Below are positions 1 through 8,754 of a DNA stretch of 64,000 bases, piece after piece. Location of the stretch: contig JAEUPW010000139.1 of the NCBI GenBank assembly GCA_016790045.1, positions 1 to 64,000 of the forward strand, written 5' to 3'. The DNA comes from Candidatus Competibacteraceae bacterium. GTDB taxonomy: Bacteria > Pseudomonadota > Gammaproteobacteria > Competibacterales > Competibacteraceae. The notes beneath the pieces are model-generated. The model made no database searches. It saw nothing but the letters and a program-made list of their open reading frames with translations, and had not been told where the DNA came from. Position 1 is the stretch's first letter. The number at the start of each line of letters is the position of its first letter. A program made the translations under genes and the position numbers.

Positions 1-219
1 GGGGCCCAGGGCATGGCCGCCGTGATCCCGCCGAAGAAAAATCGTGTGGCTCAAAGACCTTATGACGAAGATCTCTACAAACTCCGCCATCTGGTCGAAA
101 ACGCCTTTCTGCATCTCAAGCGCTGGCGCGGCATCGCCACAAGATACGCCAAAAACTCCAAATCCTTCCTCGCCGCCGTTCACATCCGATGCATGGCTCT
201 CTGGGCCAATATCTCGTGA
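1..219 (+). CDS. IS5-family transposase, C-terminal part (cut by window edge)
   Basis: The reading frame is open from base 1 and ends with TGA at 217-219, so only the last 72 codons are seen. The residues match the end of IS5-type DDE transposases: a run beginning VIPPKKNR, then a YDEDLYKLRHLVEN block whose Glu would be the third catalytic acidic residue, then KRWRGIATRY carrying the conserved basic residue. The transposase would cut and join insertion-sequence ends in the cytoplasm. Whether the element is whole depends on sequence to the left of the window. No inverted repeat marking its right end could be identified just after the stop. The degraded sequence that follows suggests an old insertion. 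Family assignment is from motif recognition. Confidence 0.8.
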   Translation, partial: GAQGMAAVIPPKKNRVAQRPYDEDLYKLRHLVENAFLHLKRWRGIATRYAKNSKSFLAAVHIRCMALWANIS

Positions 220-375
220 CTACAGTACCTATGGTATTTCGCAAGATCAAACGTTTAACACGGGCCGGCAAGCGACCACTTCTCGCCGAGGGTTGTTGGC
301 CACAATGATCAAGGCGCTGGGCGAGCGCGTTTCATTGCCGGACTGATGCAACCCGAAGATGCCGCGCCCGAATAA

Positions 376-537
376 TGGGCGCATTTGTGCGCCTTTCGCG
401 CCCGCGACACCCCACCGCTCCCGGCCGACGAAGCCGTTTATCAAGCCCTGCGGCGACGTCTATTGGTAGCGGAGGAGCGGGGCGAATGGCGCTTGCGCGT
501 GCCAGTGATGCGGCGGTGGCTGCGTGAGCGAGGGTAA
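376..537 (+). pseudogene. Remnant of an ATPase C-terminus (winged-helix tail)
   Basis: Read in frame 1, the bases after an in-frame TAA at 373-375 give 53 residues without a start codon, ending at TAA 535-537. The end reads LLVAEERGEWRLRVPVMRRW followed by LRERG. That resembles the last winged-helix segment of large AAA/nSTAND ATPases, where a hydrophobic and charged strand is followed by a V-x-x-x-R-R-W-L helix. The preceding residues in the same frame (from about 259) contain another stop and no recognisable domain. The gene is therefore either a decayed relic or was truncated by the neighbouring transposase. The family call rests on one short motif and is tentative. Confidence 0.35.
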
Positions 538-621
538 ATCAACCGAATCCGTCACGCTTCCGGTGTCCGTACAGTTCTGACGACGCACTGTTAAGCCTTG
601 CTCAAAAATGGTCTCTCGTTC

Positions 622-643
622 AGACTTAGTCTATTGAGTAGAC
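622..643. promoter_or_regulatory. Overlapping palindromes upstream of antitoxin, operator candidate
   Basis: Two perfect inverted repeats overlap here: AGACT-T-AGTCT at 622-632 and GTCTA-TTGAG-TAGAC at 629-643. They end 12 bases before the antitoxin ATG at 656. Phd/YefM-type antitoxins usually bind short palindromes next to their own promoter, so these are a good autoregulatory operator candidate. The repeats are seen directly; the regulatory role is inferred. Confidence 0.5.
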
Positions 644-655
644 CCTCTATGGAAC

Positions 656-886
656 ATGTTCATGCCCACGATCAACCTGAATGAAGCCAAAGCGAATTTA
701 TCCCGACTGGTCGATGCGGCTGCGGCTGGTGAAGAGATCATCATCGCCAAGGCAGGCAAGCCAGTGGTTCGGCTGTTACCGATAGAAAATCCTGCGCCCC
801 GCCAGCCGGGCATCGCCAAAGGCCGAGTCACCGACGCTTTTTTTGAGCCTTTAACGGAGAAGGAACTCTCCGCATGGGAAATGTGA
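656..886 (+). CDS. Phd/YefM-family antitoxin
   Basis: This 76-residue protein opens with INLNEAKANLSRLVDAAAAG followed by EEIIIAKAGKPVVRLLPI. That is the N-terminal DNA-binding fold of the Phd/YefM antitoxins that accompany PIN toxins. The C-terminal part, rich in acidic and hydrophobic residues, would wrap and silence the toxin. The ATG at 656 is followed by a second in-frame ATG at 662, and neither has a strong ribosome-binding site. Its last 13 bases overlap the toxin gene, the usual arrangement for translational coupling. The complex probably represses its own promoter through the palindromes just upstream. This is a confident family call; the pair could be inactive, since nothing in sequence reports activity. 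Confidence 0.88.
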   Translation: MFMPTINLNEAKANLSRLVDAAAAGEEIIIAKAGKPVVRLLPIENPAPRQPGIAKGRVTDAFFEPLTEKELSAWEM

Positions 887-1272
887 CCGACTATTTGCTG
901 GACACCCATGCGCTGTTGTGGTGGCTGTTCGACGATCCCAAATTGTCGGAGACCGCTCGTCGCACTATCGCCAATCCCGACCATCGCCTGTGGGTCAGCG
1001 CCGCATCAGCCTGGGAAATTGCCATAAAAACCCGTCTGGGCAAGCTGCCGGAAGCCGGTGATCTCTCCACCCATCTGGAAAACTATCTTCGTAAAGCCCG
1101 ATTTTTGGAACTGGCTGTGACCCTTCAACACGGGCTGCAAGCGGGCGCGTTGCCGGGGCCACACCGCGATCCCTTCGACCGGATGCTCATCGCGCAGTCG
1201 CTGGCCACCGGCTATCCGATCATTACCGTTGATCCAATATTTAACCAGTACAGCGTATCGGTACTGTGGTGA
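874..1272 (+). CDS. vapC: PIN-domain ribonuclease toxin, VapC-like
   Basis: A 132-residue PIN domain of the common type II toxin class that cuts RNA with bound magnesium or manganese. The expected acidic residues are visible: Asp10 in LLDTHALLWW, Glu48 in SAASAWEIAIK, Asp99/Asp102 in HRDPFDRMLIAQ and Asp120 in IITVDP. The domain is full length and no catalytic residue is missing. The start ATG at 874 lies inside the antitoxin gene and has AAGGA at 860-864, nine bases upstream. It is convergent with uvrB, 43 bases away. Base composition is somewhat more AT-rich than the surrounding housekeeping genes, consistent with transfer, as is its place beside transposase debris. The RNA target cannot be read from sequence. 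Confidence 0.9.
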   Translation: MGNVTDYLLDTHALLWWLFDDPKLSETARRTIANPDHRLWVSAASAWEIAIKTRLGKLPEAGDLSTHLENYLRKARFLELAVTLQHGLQAGALPGPHRDPFDRMLIAQSLATGYPIITVDPIFNQYSVSVLW

Positions 1273-1315
1273 GCCGTGTTGTCAACGACTGGAGCGCGGA
1301 TAGCAAACCCAGGAT

Positions 1316-3355
1316 CTATCCCGCCTTCACTTCCGGCATCCCCAACGCAAACTGCCGAATTCGCTGAATCTCATCGCGCAATTTCGCCGCCTGCTCGAAT
1401 TCCAAATCGCGGGCGTGGCGGTACATCTCCTGTTCCAGCTTTTTGATTTTTTTCATCAATAAAGCTGGCGTCTCGCGGGCGTAAGCGGCGGCCTCCTCCG
1501 CCACCTTGGCGTATTGCGCCGCCGGCAGCGGCGCGCCGGGATGCGAGTACGCGCCTTCCATGATATCGGCCACCGCTTTCTCGATGCCGCGCGGGGTGAT
1601 GCCGTGCGCCTCGTTGTGCGCCCGCTGCTTGTTGCGGCGGCGTTCGGTTTCATCGAGCGCCCGCCGCATCGAGCCGGTGATCTGATCGGCGTACAAAATC
1701 GCTTTGCCGCGCAAGTTGCGAGCGGCGCGGCCCACGGTCTGAATCAGCGAACGGTCGGAGCGCAGAAAGCCTTCCTTGTCGGCGTCGAGAATCGCCACCA
1801 GCGACACCTCCGGCAAATCCAGTCCCTCCCGCAACAAATTGATGCCGACCAGCACATCGAACTGGCCCAACCGGAGATCGCGGATGATCTCCACCCGCTC
1901 CACCGTGTCGATATCGGCGTGCAGGTAGCGCACCTTCACCCCGTTCTCGGCCAGATATTCGGTCAAATCCTCGGCCATGCGCTTGGTCAGGGTGGTGACC
2001 AGCACCCGTTCCTGCACATTCGTCCGTTCGCGGATTTCGCCCAGCAAATCATCGACCTGATGCAAGGCGGGCCGCACCTCGACTTCCGGATCTACCAAGC
2101 CGGTTGGCCGCACCACCTGCTCGGCCACCGCATCGCCGGAACGCTCCAGCTCGAACGGCCCAGGTGTGGCGGAAATAAAGACGGTCTGGCCGCTCAGGCG
2201 CTCGAATTCATCGAAGCGCAGCGGCCGGTTGTCCAGCGCCGAGGGCAGCCGGAAACCGTATTCGACCAGCGTTTCCTTGCGCGAGCGGTCGCCGCGATAC
2301 ATCCCACCCAGTTGCGGCACGGTCACATGGCTTTCGTCGATGAAAATCAGCGCTTCCGGCGGCAGATAATCCAGCAAAGTCGGCGGCGGCTCGCCTGCCT
2401 CGCGGCCTGACAGGTAGCGGGAGTAGTTTTCGATGCCGCTGCAATAGCCCAATTCCAGCATCATCTCGATGTCGTAGCGGGTGCGCTGTTCCAGCCGTTG
2501 CGCTTCCAGCAGCTTGTTGGCGGCATTCAGCTCGTTCAGCCGGTCTTGCAGTTCGTCCTTGACCTGATCCACCGCCTTCAGAAGCTGCTCGCGCGGTGTG
2601 ACATAGTGGGTTTTGGGATAGACCGTATAGCGCGGCGTCTTGCGAGTCACCTTGCCGGTCAGCGGATCGAACAGGCTCAACGATTCGATTTCATCGTCGA
2701 ATAACTCCACCCGCACCGCCTCGGTATCGGATTCGGCCGGGTGAATGTCAATCACCTCGCCGCGCACCCGGAAGGTGCCGCGCGCCAGTTCCAGATCGTT
2801 GCGGGTGTACTGCAAATCGGCCAGCCGCCGCAGGATGGCGCGCTGATCGACTTTCTCGCCCCGCACCAGATGCAGCAGCATCTTCATGTACGATTCGGGA
2901 TCGCCCAGACCGTAAATCGCCGAGACCGTGGCGACGATGATGGTGTCGGGCCGCTCCAGAATCGCCTTGGTCGCCGACAGCCGCATCTGCTCGACGTGCT
3001 CGTTGATCGAAGCGTCTTTTTCGATGTAGGTGTCCGACGAGGGCACGTAAGCTTCCGGCTGGTAATAGTCGTAATAGGAAACGAAATACTCGACCGCGTT
3101 TTCCGGAAAAAACTCTTTCATTTCGCCGTAGAGTTGCGCCGCCAGCGTCTTGTTGGGCGCGAGCACCAAGGCCGGGCGCTGCACGGCGGCGATGACGTTG
3201 GCGACGCTGAAGGTCTTGCCGCTGCCGGTGACGCCGAGCAGGGTTTGATGGGCCAAACCGTCGCGCAAACCGGCGACCAGGGTGTGGATGGCCTCGGGCT
3301 GATCGCCGGCGGGCCGGAAGCGGGCGCGGAGCGCAAAAGCTTTTTGAGTTTGCAT
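1316..3355 (-). CDS. uvrB: Excinuclease ABC subunit B
   Basis: UvrB is the damage-verifying helicase-like subunit of nucleotide excision repair. It receives DNA from UvrA and positions UvrC for incision. The 679-residue length is normal. Visible landmarks are Walker A GVTGSGKT at 41-48, the damage-probing beta-hairpin [12 protein letters not shown] at 94-105, the DESH box at 340-343, helicase motifs such as QTVGRAARN, and a C-terminal UVR coiled-coil at about 635-667 that contacts UvrC. It starts at ATG 3355 and faces the divergent aminotransferase gene across 90 bases. No SOS box (CTGT-N8-ACAG) was found in that gap. Everything expected is intact. Confidence 0.98.
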   Translation of the reverse strand: MQTQKAFALRARFRPAGDQPEAIHTLVAGLRDGLAHQTLLGVTGSGKTFSVANVIAAVQRPALVLAPNKTLAAQLYGEMKEFFPENAVEYFVSYYDYYQPEAYVPSSDTYIEKDASINEHVEQMRLSATKAILERPDTIIVATVSAIYGLGDPESYMKMLLHLVRGEKVDQRAILRRLADLQYTRNDLELARGTFRVRGEVIDIHPAESDTEAVRVELFDDEIESLSLFDPLTGKVTRKTPRYTVYPKTHYVTPREQLLKAVDQVKDELQDRLNELNAANKLLEAQRLEQRTRYDIEMMLELGYCSGIENYSRYLSGREAGEPPPTLLDYLPPEALIFIDESHVTVPQLGGMYRGDRSRKETLVEYGFRLPSALDNRPLRFDEFERLSGQTVFISATPGPFELERSGDAVAEQVVRPTGLVDPEVEVRPALHQVDDLLGEIRERTNVQERVLVTTLTKRMAEDLTEYLAENGVKVRYLHADIDTVERVEIIRDLRLGQFDVLVGINLLREGLDLPEVSLVAILDADKEGFLRSDRSLIQTVGRAARNLRGKAILYADQITGSMRRALDETERRRNKQRAHNEAHGITPRGIEKAVADIMEGAYSHPGAPLPAAQYAKVAEEAAAYARETPALLMKKIKKLEQEMYRHARDLEFEQAAKLRDEIQRIRQFALGMPEVKAG

Positions 3356-3360
3356 GACGA

Positions 3361-3389
3361 TTGGTCGAAACGTGAATTTTCAGTATGAT
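3361..3389 (+). promoter_or_regulatory. Sigma-70 type promoter for the aminotransferase gene
   Basis: TTGGTC at 3361-3366 and TATGAT at 3384-3389 are separated by 17 bases, a good match to the housekeeping promoter consensus. It points toward the GTG start at 3446, giving an untranslated leader of roughly 50 bases. It partly underlies the upstream region of uvrB on the other strand. Confidence 0.55.
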
Positions 3390-3445
3390 CGGACAGCTCG
3401 TTCAATCCCGCTGTTCAACCTTTCGGTCAATTTTCAGGAGCCGTC

Positions 3446-4630
3446 GTGAGTACCCCTCTTTCCGAGCGCGTGCAGCGCATCAAGCCGTCTCCCACCTTGG
3501 CCGTCACCGCCAAGGCCAACGAACTCAAAGCCGCCGGCAAGGATGTGATCGGCCTGGGCGCGGGCGAGCCGGATTTCGATACGCCCGATTTCATCAAAGA
3601 CGCCGCCATCAAGGCGATCCACGCCGGTTTTACCAAATATACGCCGGTGGACGGTACCGCCGGGCTCAAAAAAGCCATCATCGCCAAATTTCAGCGCGAT
3701 AACGGACTGAATTACGAGCCGAAACAGATTCTGGTGTCCTGCGGCGGCAAGCAGAGTTTTTATAACTTGGCGCAAGCGCTGCTCGGCGGCGGCGACGAGG
3801 TCATCATCCCCGCCCCTTACTGGGTCTCTTACCCGGATATGGTGCTGCTGGCCGACGGCGTGCCGGTCATCGTCGAGGCCGGCATCGACCAGCATTTCAA
3901 GATCACCGCGCAACAGTTGCAGGCCGCGATCACGCCGCGCACCAAATTGCTGGTGATCAACAGCCCGTCCAACCCGACCGGCGTCGCTTACAGCGCGGCG
4001 GAGTTGACCGCGCTGGGCGAGGTGCTGCGCCGGCATCCGCAGGTCTATATCGCCACCGACGACATGTACGAGCATATCCAGTGGACCGGCGAAAAATTCT
4101 GCAACATCCTCAACGTCTGCCCGGATCTCTACGGCCGCACCATCGTCTTGAACGGCGTGTCCAAAGCCTATTCGATGACCGGCTGGCGCATCGGCTATTG
4201 CGGCGGGCCGAAGGATTTGATCAACGCCATGAGCAACATCCAGTCGCAGAGCACTTCCAACCCTACGTCGATTTCTCAAATGGCGGCGGAAGCGGCGCTA
4301 AACGGCGATCAGTCCTTTATCGGGATGATGACCGAAGCGTTCAAGAAGCGTCACGATTACGTTCACGACGCGCTGAAAGCGATGTCCGGCGTCAAGGTCG
4401 CGCCGGCCGATGGCACTTTCTACATCTTCCCCAGCTTTCAACAGGTGATCGAGCGGCTGGGGTTGGCCAACGACATCGCGTTCGCGGAACTGTTGCTCAA
4501 CGAAGTCGGCGTGGCCTTGGTGCCGGGTTCGGCCTTCGGCGCCGAAGGCTGCGGGCGCATTTCCTTTGCCACCGGCATGGACAATCTGACCAAGGCGCTG
4601 GAGCGGATCGGCCGGGTCGTCGCGCGTTGA
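3446..4630 (+). CDS. aatA: Pyridoxal-phosphate aspartate aminotransferase (class I)
   Basis: A 394-residue fold-type I aminotransferase that moves the amino group between aspartate and 2-oxoglutarate in the cytoplasm. NSPSNPTG at 172-179 is the PLP-ring region. Lys240 in SKAYSMTGWR is the Schiff-base lysine, and a C-terminal Arg in GRISFA would hold the substrate carboxylate. The N-terminal pattern (SERVQRIKPSPTLAVTAKA) is that of the AatA/subgroup I-gamma enzymes found next to uvrB in many gammaproteobacteria, rather than E. coli AspC. The start is GTG 3446 with AGGAG at 3436-3440, five bases away. A tRNA-Asn gene follows. Related enzymes may accept prephenate, so substrate range is not certain. 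Confidence 0.93.
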   Translation: MSTPLSERVQRIKPSPTLAVTAKANELKAAGKDVIGLGAGEPDFDTPDFIKDAAIKAIHAGFTKYTPVDGTAGLKKAIIAKFQRDNGLNYEPKQILVSCGGKQSFYNLAQALLGGGDEVIIPAPYWVSYPDMVLLADGVPVIVEAGIDQHFKITAQQLQAAITPRTKLLVINSPSNPTGVAYSAAELTALGEVLRRHPQVYIATDDMYEHIQWTGEKFCNILNVCPDLYGRTIVLNGVSKAYSMTGWRIGYCGGPKDLINAMSNIQSQSTSNPTSISQMAAEAALNGDQSFIGMMTEAFKKRHDYVHDALKAMSGVKVAPADGTFYIFPSFQQVIERLGLANDIAFAELLLNEVGVALVPGSAFGAEGCGRISFATGMDNLTKALERIGRVVAR

Positions 4631-4637
4631 TTGCCGA

Positions 4638-4666
4638 TTGACAGCCCCGACGGGGAACCCTAAAAT
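4638..4666 (+). promoter_or_regulatory. Strong sigma-70 promoter for tRNA-Asn
   Basis: TTGACA at 4638-4643, a 17-base spacer, and TAAAAT at 4661-4666. The -35 is a perfect consensus and the -10 differs at one position. Transcription would begin about 8 bases before the mature tRNA at 4681. It lies immediately after the aminotransferase stop codon. Confidence 0.8.
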
Positions 4667-4680
4667 CCCTTTTCTCCTAT

Positions 4681-4756
<76 letters not shown>

Positions 4757-4763
4757 AAAAATC

Positions 4764-4791
4764 AAGCCTTGCAGAGATGCGAGGCTTTTTT
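4764..4791. terminator. Bidirectional intrinsic terminator after tRNA-Asn
   Basis: A 9-base-pair stem with one wobble (AAGCCTTGC / GCGAGGCTT), a loop of AGAGAT, and six Ts at 4786-4791 on the + strand. On the opposite strand the same stem is followed by GATTTTTT. It can therefore also end the small leftward gene whose stop is at 4815. Confidence 0.85.
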
Positions 4792-4814
4792 GTTTTCGCA
4801 TCGGGCAGGGCCTT

Positions 4815-5039
4815 TCAGCCAAATCGATTCCGGCCCAATTCCCGCAGGCGTTGCTCGCGCTGGCAACGGGTCTGGCGCTGGATTTGATCGGCGCGCTTGT
4901 GCTGCGCTTGGCGCAAGCGGGATTCCCGCTGCCACGCCGATGGCGGCCCTTCGGCTTCGTCCGGATCGTCCGCTTGCGCTTTTGAGTCGCCGGCGAAGGG
5001 GAAAACCGCGCTAGAGGCGGCGGGCGATGCGATTTTCAT
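4815..5039 (-). CDS. Small hypothetical protein, 74 residues, Gln/Arg-rich
   Basis: No family is recognised. The N-terminal half (MKIASPAASSAVFPFAGDSK) is small-residue rich. The C-terminal half is strongly charged and helical-looking, rich in Arg, Gln and Glu (residues about 36-72), with no membrane segment or Cys pair. Two signs argue that it is real. A near-perfect ribosome-binding site GGGAGG lies six bases before ATG 5039. A bidirectional terminator (4764-4791) sits just after the stop, where a leftward transcript would end. The overlapping frames on the other strand have no comparable start signal. The function is unknown, and a basic C-terminus would be compatible with nucleic-acid contact, which is only a guess. 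Confidence 0.5.
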   Translation of the reverse strand: MKIASPAASSAVFPFAGDSKAQADDPDEAEGPPSAWQRESRLRQAQHKRADQIQRQTRCQREQRLRELGRNRFG

Positions 5040-5276
5040 AAAGCCTCCCGTTTGAATGGACGCTTTACGTTAACCGACCTTAGCTGAACGCCCGCCTAAC
5101 AGTTCGCCGGACTCAGCGCCGTTCGATCTTGGAAAGGCGCCATGCTCGCGCCCCTATGCCAGGACGTGCGCTGGTCGTAGAATAAATTTCTAGGGTTTCG
5201 CCGATCAATGACAGCGTATCTCAACGCTTTCAGGCAGACTTGACAGACAGCACACCCTTAGCGAGGAGCGACGATC

Positions 5277-5390
5277 ATGAGCAAAGGCGCCGACATCAAA
5301 AAAGAAACCAAGAAAAAACCGACCAAAACGTTGAAAGAAAAGAAGGCCGAGAAGAAATCGAAAAAAGAAAACAAAAGTTCTGCGGAATAG
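5277..5390 (+). CDS. Small lysine-rich protein, 37 residues
   Basis: ATG 5277 to TAG 5388-5390 encodes a 37-residue peptide starting MSKGADIKKETKKKPTKTLK. It contains 15 Lys, no aromatic and no Cys. A strong ribosome-binding site GAGGAG (5263-5268) lies eight bases before the start. The residues KKPTKTLKEKKAEKK resemble a short, poorly characterised lysine-rich peptide that recurs in proteobacterial genomes, so I believe it is expressed. Such peptides could bind nucleic acid or polyphosphate, but no function is established here. TTGACA occurs at 5240-5245 but has no matching -10, so its promoter is unclear. It converges on mnmE, 175 bases downstream. Confidence 0.6.
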   Translation: MSKGADIKKETKKKPTKTLKEKKAEKKSKKENKSSAE

Positions 5391-5565
5391 TGATAACTCC
5401 TGACCCCGCCCGCGACTCCTTCGGTAGCGCGGCGCGGGCATCCGTTCAGCCGGCGACGGCCTGGACGTGAAACGGCCGACTCAGGGCCAGCTTCCGTTGG
5501 CCTGATCGCGCGCGGTAGCTTGGCGTAAGCCGAAAAAAACATGACCGTCAGCCAGTGGTTGCCGG

Positions 5566-6909
5566 CTATTTTCCAATACAAAAACTCGAAAAAATCCGTG
5601 AAAGCAAATCCTCCGAAGTGAATTCGCCGGTAATTTCCGCCAGAGCGTTCTGGCCCTCCCGCAATTCCTCGGCCACCAATTCGCCCGCCCGAAAAGCGTC
5701 CAACTGCTCTGCGGCGCGCTCCAGCGCCATCGCCGCCCGCTCCAAGGCGTCCAAATGCCGGCGGCGAGCCATAAAAGTCCCCTCCCCGCCGCCGTGGTAG
5801 CCCATGCAGGATTTCAAATGGTCGCGCAGCAACTCCAAGCCCGCTTCCGTCTTGGCCGATAGCAGGATTTCCGTTCCCCACTCGCCATCCCGGACCGCCG
5901 GCGAGCGGCCGCTGAGATCGATCTTGTTATAAACCGCCGTCACCGGCGTCGTTTCCGGCAGGCGTTGCCGCAACCGCGTTTCCTCGACGCTCAAACCCAG
6001 CCGATCGTCCACCACCATCAAAATCCGGTCGGCGGCGTCGATTTCCGCCCAGGCGCGGCGGATGCCTTCTCGCTCCACCGGATCGTCGCTGTCGCGCAAA
6101 CCGGCGGTGTCGATGACGTGCAACGGCATGCCGTCGATGCTGATCTGTTCGCGCAACACGTCGCGCGTCGTGCCGGGAACAGCCGTGACAATAGCCGCCT
6201 CGCGGCCGGCCAGATGGTTGAGCAGACTGGATTTGCCGGCGTTTGGCCGCCCGGCGATCACCACCGTCATGCCATCGCGCAGCAAGCGGCCTTGTCCCGC
6301 CGCCGCTCGCAAGGCGCTCAAGGCCTCTCGTAACCCCTTCAACCGCGCGGCAACGACGCCATCGGCCAGAAAATCGATTTCTTCCTCGGGAAAATCGATG
6401 GCCGCTTCGACGTACATCCGCAACGCGATCAAACCTTCGACCAAACCGTTCACCTTCCGGGAGAACTCGCCTTGCAGCGAACGCGCGGCGGCGCGGGCGG
6501 CGGCGGCGGTGTCGCTGGCGATCAGATCGGCGATCGCTTCCGCTTGCGCCAGATCGAGCTTGCCGTTGAAAAAAGCGCGTTCGGAGAATTCGCCGGGCCG
6601 CGCCAGACGCGCGCCAAGTTCCACGATTCGGGCCAACAGCAGATCCATCACCACCGGCCCGCCGTGCCCTTGAAATTCCACCACATCGTCGCCGGTGAAA
6701 GACTGCGGGGCCGGAAAATAGAGGACGATGCCCCGATCCAGCAGCTCGCCGTCGCCGGCGCGAAACCGGCGCAACACCGCGTGACGCGGTTCCGGCAAAA
6801 GACCGCAGACCGCTTCGGCGATGGCGGCGCTGCGCGGCCCGGAGACGCGCACCACGCCGATGCCGCCCCGCCCGGGCGGAGTGGCGACAGCGGCGATGGT
6901 ATCGGTCAT
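5566..6909 (-). CDS. mnmE: tRNA modification GTPase MnmE
   Basis: MnmE (TrmE) works with MnmG to place the aminomethyl-type group on U34 of tRNAs that read split codon boxes. The 447-residue length is standard. The N-terminal tetrahydrofolate-binding domain starts [20 protein letters not shown]. The inserted G domain has G1 GRPNAGKS at 220-227, TTRD at 247-250, DTAG at 267-270 and NKID near 338. The last five residues are FCIGK, with the Cys that family members need. It is the most downstream gene of the leftward rpmH-rnpA-yidD-yidC-mnmE cluster and lies 51 bases after yidC. The partner mnmG, often nearby in related genomes, is not in this window. Confidence 0.97.
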   Translation of the reverse strand: MTDTIAAVATPPGRGGIGVVRVSGPRSAAIAEAVCGLLPEPRHAVLRRFRAGDGELLDRGIVLYFPAPQSFTGDDVVEFQGHGGPVVMDLLLARIVELGARLARPGEFSERAFFNGKLDLAQAEAIADLIASDTAAAARAAARSLQGEFSRKVNGLVEGLIALRMYVEAAIDFPEEEIDFLADGVVAARLKGLREALSALRAAAGQGRLLRDGMTVVIAGRPNAGKSSLLNHLAGREAAIVTAVPGTTRDVLREQISIDGMPLHVIDTAGLRDSDDPVEREGIRRAWAEIDAADRILMVVDDRLGLSVEETRLRQRLPETTPVTAVYNKIDLSGRSPAVRDGEWGTEILLSAKTEAGLELLRDHLKSCMGYHGGGEGTFMARRRHLDALERAAMALERAAEQLDAFRAGELVAEELREGQNALAEITGEFTSEDLLSRIFSSFCIGK

Positions 6910-6960
6910 CGAGCGACAATCGGCTTCCCCGGTGGCGGGGAGGCGTGTGGGGGAGAAAAA

Positions 6961-8754
6961 CTATTTCTTGCGCTTGTCCGGGGTTTTCAGCGAATCGGGC
7001 AGCGCGTCCTTGGCCAGCGTCAGCAGTTTCTTGGCCTGCCCGCCCAATCCCGAATCCGTCCCTTTGCCTTCTTTGGCCTTGAGCGCGGCGGCGTCGGCCC
7101 CCGACTCCACCCGCTTGGTGATCACCCACTGCTGGGCGATGGACAGCACGTTGTTCACCACCCAATACAGCACCAAACCGGCGGGAAACCACAGGAACAT
7201 GAAGGTGAACACCACCGGCAGCGCCATCATCACCTTGGCCTGCACCGGATCGGGCGGGGCGGGGCTCAATTTCTGCTGGATGAACATGGTCACGCCCATG
7301 ATCAGCGGCAGCACGTAGTACGGATCGGGGATCGACATGTCCTTGATCCAGAGCATGAACGGCGCTTGCCGCAACGGCACGCTCTCCACCAGCACCCAGT
7401 AAAGCGCGATGAATACCGGGATCTGCACCAGAATCGGCAGGCACCCGCCCAGCGGGTTGACCTTCTCCTTCTTGTACATGTCCATCATCGCCTGGTTCAT
7501 CTTCTGTTTGTCGTCCCCGTACAGCTCCTTGAGCCGGGTCAACTCCGGGGCGAGGCGGCGCATGTTGGCCATCGAGCGATAGCTGGTTTCCGAGAGCTTG
7601 TAAAACGCCAGCTTGATTAAAACGGTGAGGAAAATGATCGCCCATCCCCAGTTGCCGACGACCCAATGAATCGCCTTCAACAGCCAAAACAGCGGCTCGG
7701 CGATGATGGTCAAGATGCCGTAATCGACGGTCAATTGCAGGTTCGGCGCGATTTTCTCCAGCACGTCAGGGAGCTTCGGCCCCACGTACAAGCGGGTGTG
7801 GAAATTGCCGCTCGCCCCGGCCGGAACCGCTTGCACCGGCCCGCGCATCCCCACGACGTAGCGGTCGTTGCCGACCGCCTTGGTGTAGAAATTTTCGGTT
7901 TCGCCCGCGTTGGGAATCCACGCGCCGAGGAAATAGTGCTGGATCATGGCCACCCAGCCGTCCTTGACCGGCTGGTTCAATTCCTTCTTGGCGATGTCAT
8001 CGAAAGAAATCTTTTCGTAGCGCTGTTCCGGCGTGGACACCACCGCGCCGGTGTAAGTAATCACGCCGCTGCCGAAGAAACTGCTGACGACTTTGGGCGG
8101 CGTGCGCTGGAACTGGCGGTACTGGCCGCCCTGCCACTCGCTGGAACCGCCGTTCTCCACCCGATGATTCAATTCCACCAAAAAACTGCCGCGATGAAAA
8201 ACATAGGTTTTGACGACTTTCAGGCCCGAGGGATCGGACCAGCTCAAACGCACTTCCAGGCTATCCTGGCCGTCCTCCAGCCGGTATTCGGTCTGTTCGG
8301 GCGTGAAATGGGCGTAATGATTGGGCGCGGGACCGTCGTGTAGCGCCACCAGGCCGGACTGCGCGATGAACAGGTTCGGGCCGCTGTCTTGCAATAGCTG
8401 AAAAGGTTGATCCGGCCGTTGCACCGAATCCGGATAAGTGCGCAAGCCGACCCGGCGCAGGTCGCCGCCCACGGTGTCGATTTCGGCTTCCAGCACATCG
8501 GTTGTCACCGCGACACGCTGCCCGCCGCCCAAGGCCTTCGCGCCCGGAATAGCGCTTGCCCCCGGCGCGGCGGTCGGGACATCCTGGCCTGGCACCAAGG
8601 CCGGCACAGCGGCGGAAGCGGGATCGACCGAGGTCGTGGCGACCGGCGGCGCGGGCGGCGGATGCTTTTTGGCCTGAAAGTCCAACCAGTTCTGCCAGAG
8701 CAGAAACACGACGAACATCAAGGCCGCGAACAGAATCAAACGTTGGTTTTCCAT
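6961..8754 (-). CDS. yidC: Membrane protein insertase YidC
   Basis: YidC inserts and folds inner-membrane proteins, alone or with SecYEG. The start ATG 8754 gives [20 protein letters not shown], the first membrane segment. An upstream open stretch in the same frame overlaps yidD and is not used. The 597-residue protein has the long periplasmic beta-sandwich domain of Gram-negative YidC (about 60-370) and then the conserved five-helix core. The core includes a cytoplasmic loop with KELYGDDKQKMNQAMMDMYK and the segment NPLGGCLPILVQIPVFIALY. A basic C-terminus (TPDKRKK) can contact ribosomes. The stop of yidD and the start of yidC share a base (TGATG), so translation is probably coupled. Confidence 0.97.
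   Translation of the reverse strand: MENQRLILFAALMFVVFLLWQNWLDFQAKKHPPPAPPVATTSVDPASAAVPALVPGQDVPTAAPGASAIPGAKALGGGQRVAVTTDVLEAEIDTVGGDLRRVGLRTYPDSVQRPDQPFQLLQDSGPNLFIAQSGLVALHDGPAPNHYAHFTPEQTEYRLEDGQDSLEVRLSWSDPSGLKVVKTYVFHRGSFLVELNHRVENGGSSEWQGGQYRQFQRTPPKVVSSFFGSGVITYTGAVVSTPEQRYEKISFDDIAKKELNQPVKDGWVAMIQHYFLGAWIPNAGETENFYTKAVGNDRYVVGMRGPVQAVPAGASGNFHTRLYVGPKLPDVLEKIAPNLQLTVDYGILTIIAEPLFWLLKAIHWVVGNWGWAIIFLTVLIKLAFYKLSETSYRSMANMRRLAPELTRLKELYGDDKQKMNQAMMDMYKKEKVNPLGGCLPILVQIPVFIALYWVLVESVPLRQAPFMLWIKDMSIPDPYYVLPLIMGVTMFIQQKLSPAPPDPVQAKVMMALPVVFTFMFLWFPAGLVLYWVVNNVLSIAQQWVITKRVESGADAAALKAKEGKGTDSGLGGQAKKLLTLAKDALPDSLKTPDKRKK

Larger units (their letters stand above)
220..655. other. Degraded accessory sequence between transposase and toxin-antitoxin pair
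   Basis: This stretch contains no intact gene. It holds the stop-interrupted remnant described at 376-537 and the palindromes described at 622-643. Between them (538-621) no coding signal, hairpin terminator or repeat was recognised. The overall look is of an insertion-scarred boundary between mobile material and the uvrB housekeeping region. Confidence 0.5.

Noticed and set aside
1-655. A complete insertion sequence
   Set aside because: Only the 3' part of the transposase is in the window and no terminal inverted repeat could be paired.
3356-3445. A LexA (SOS) operator for uvrB
   Set aside because: No CTGT-N8-ACAG arrangement occurs in the gap.
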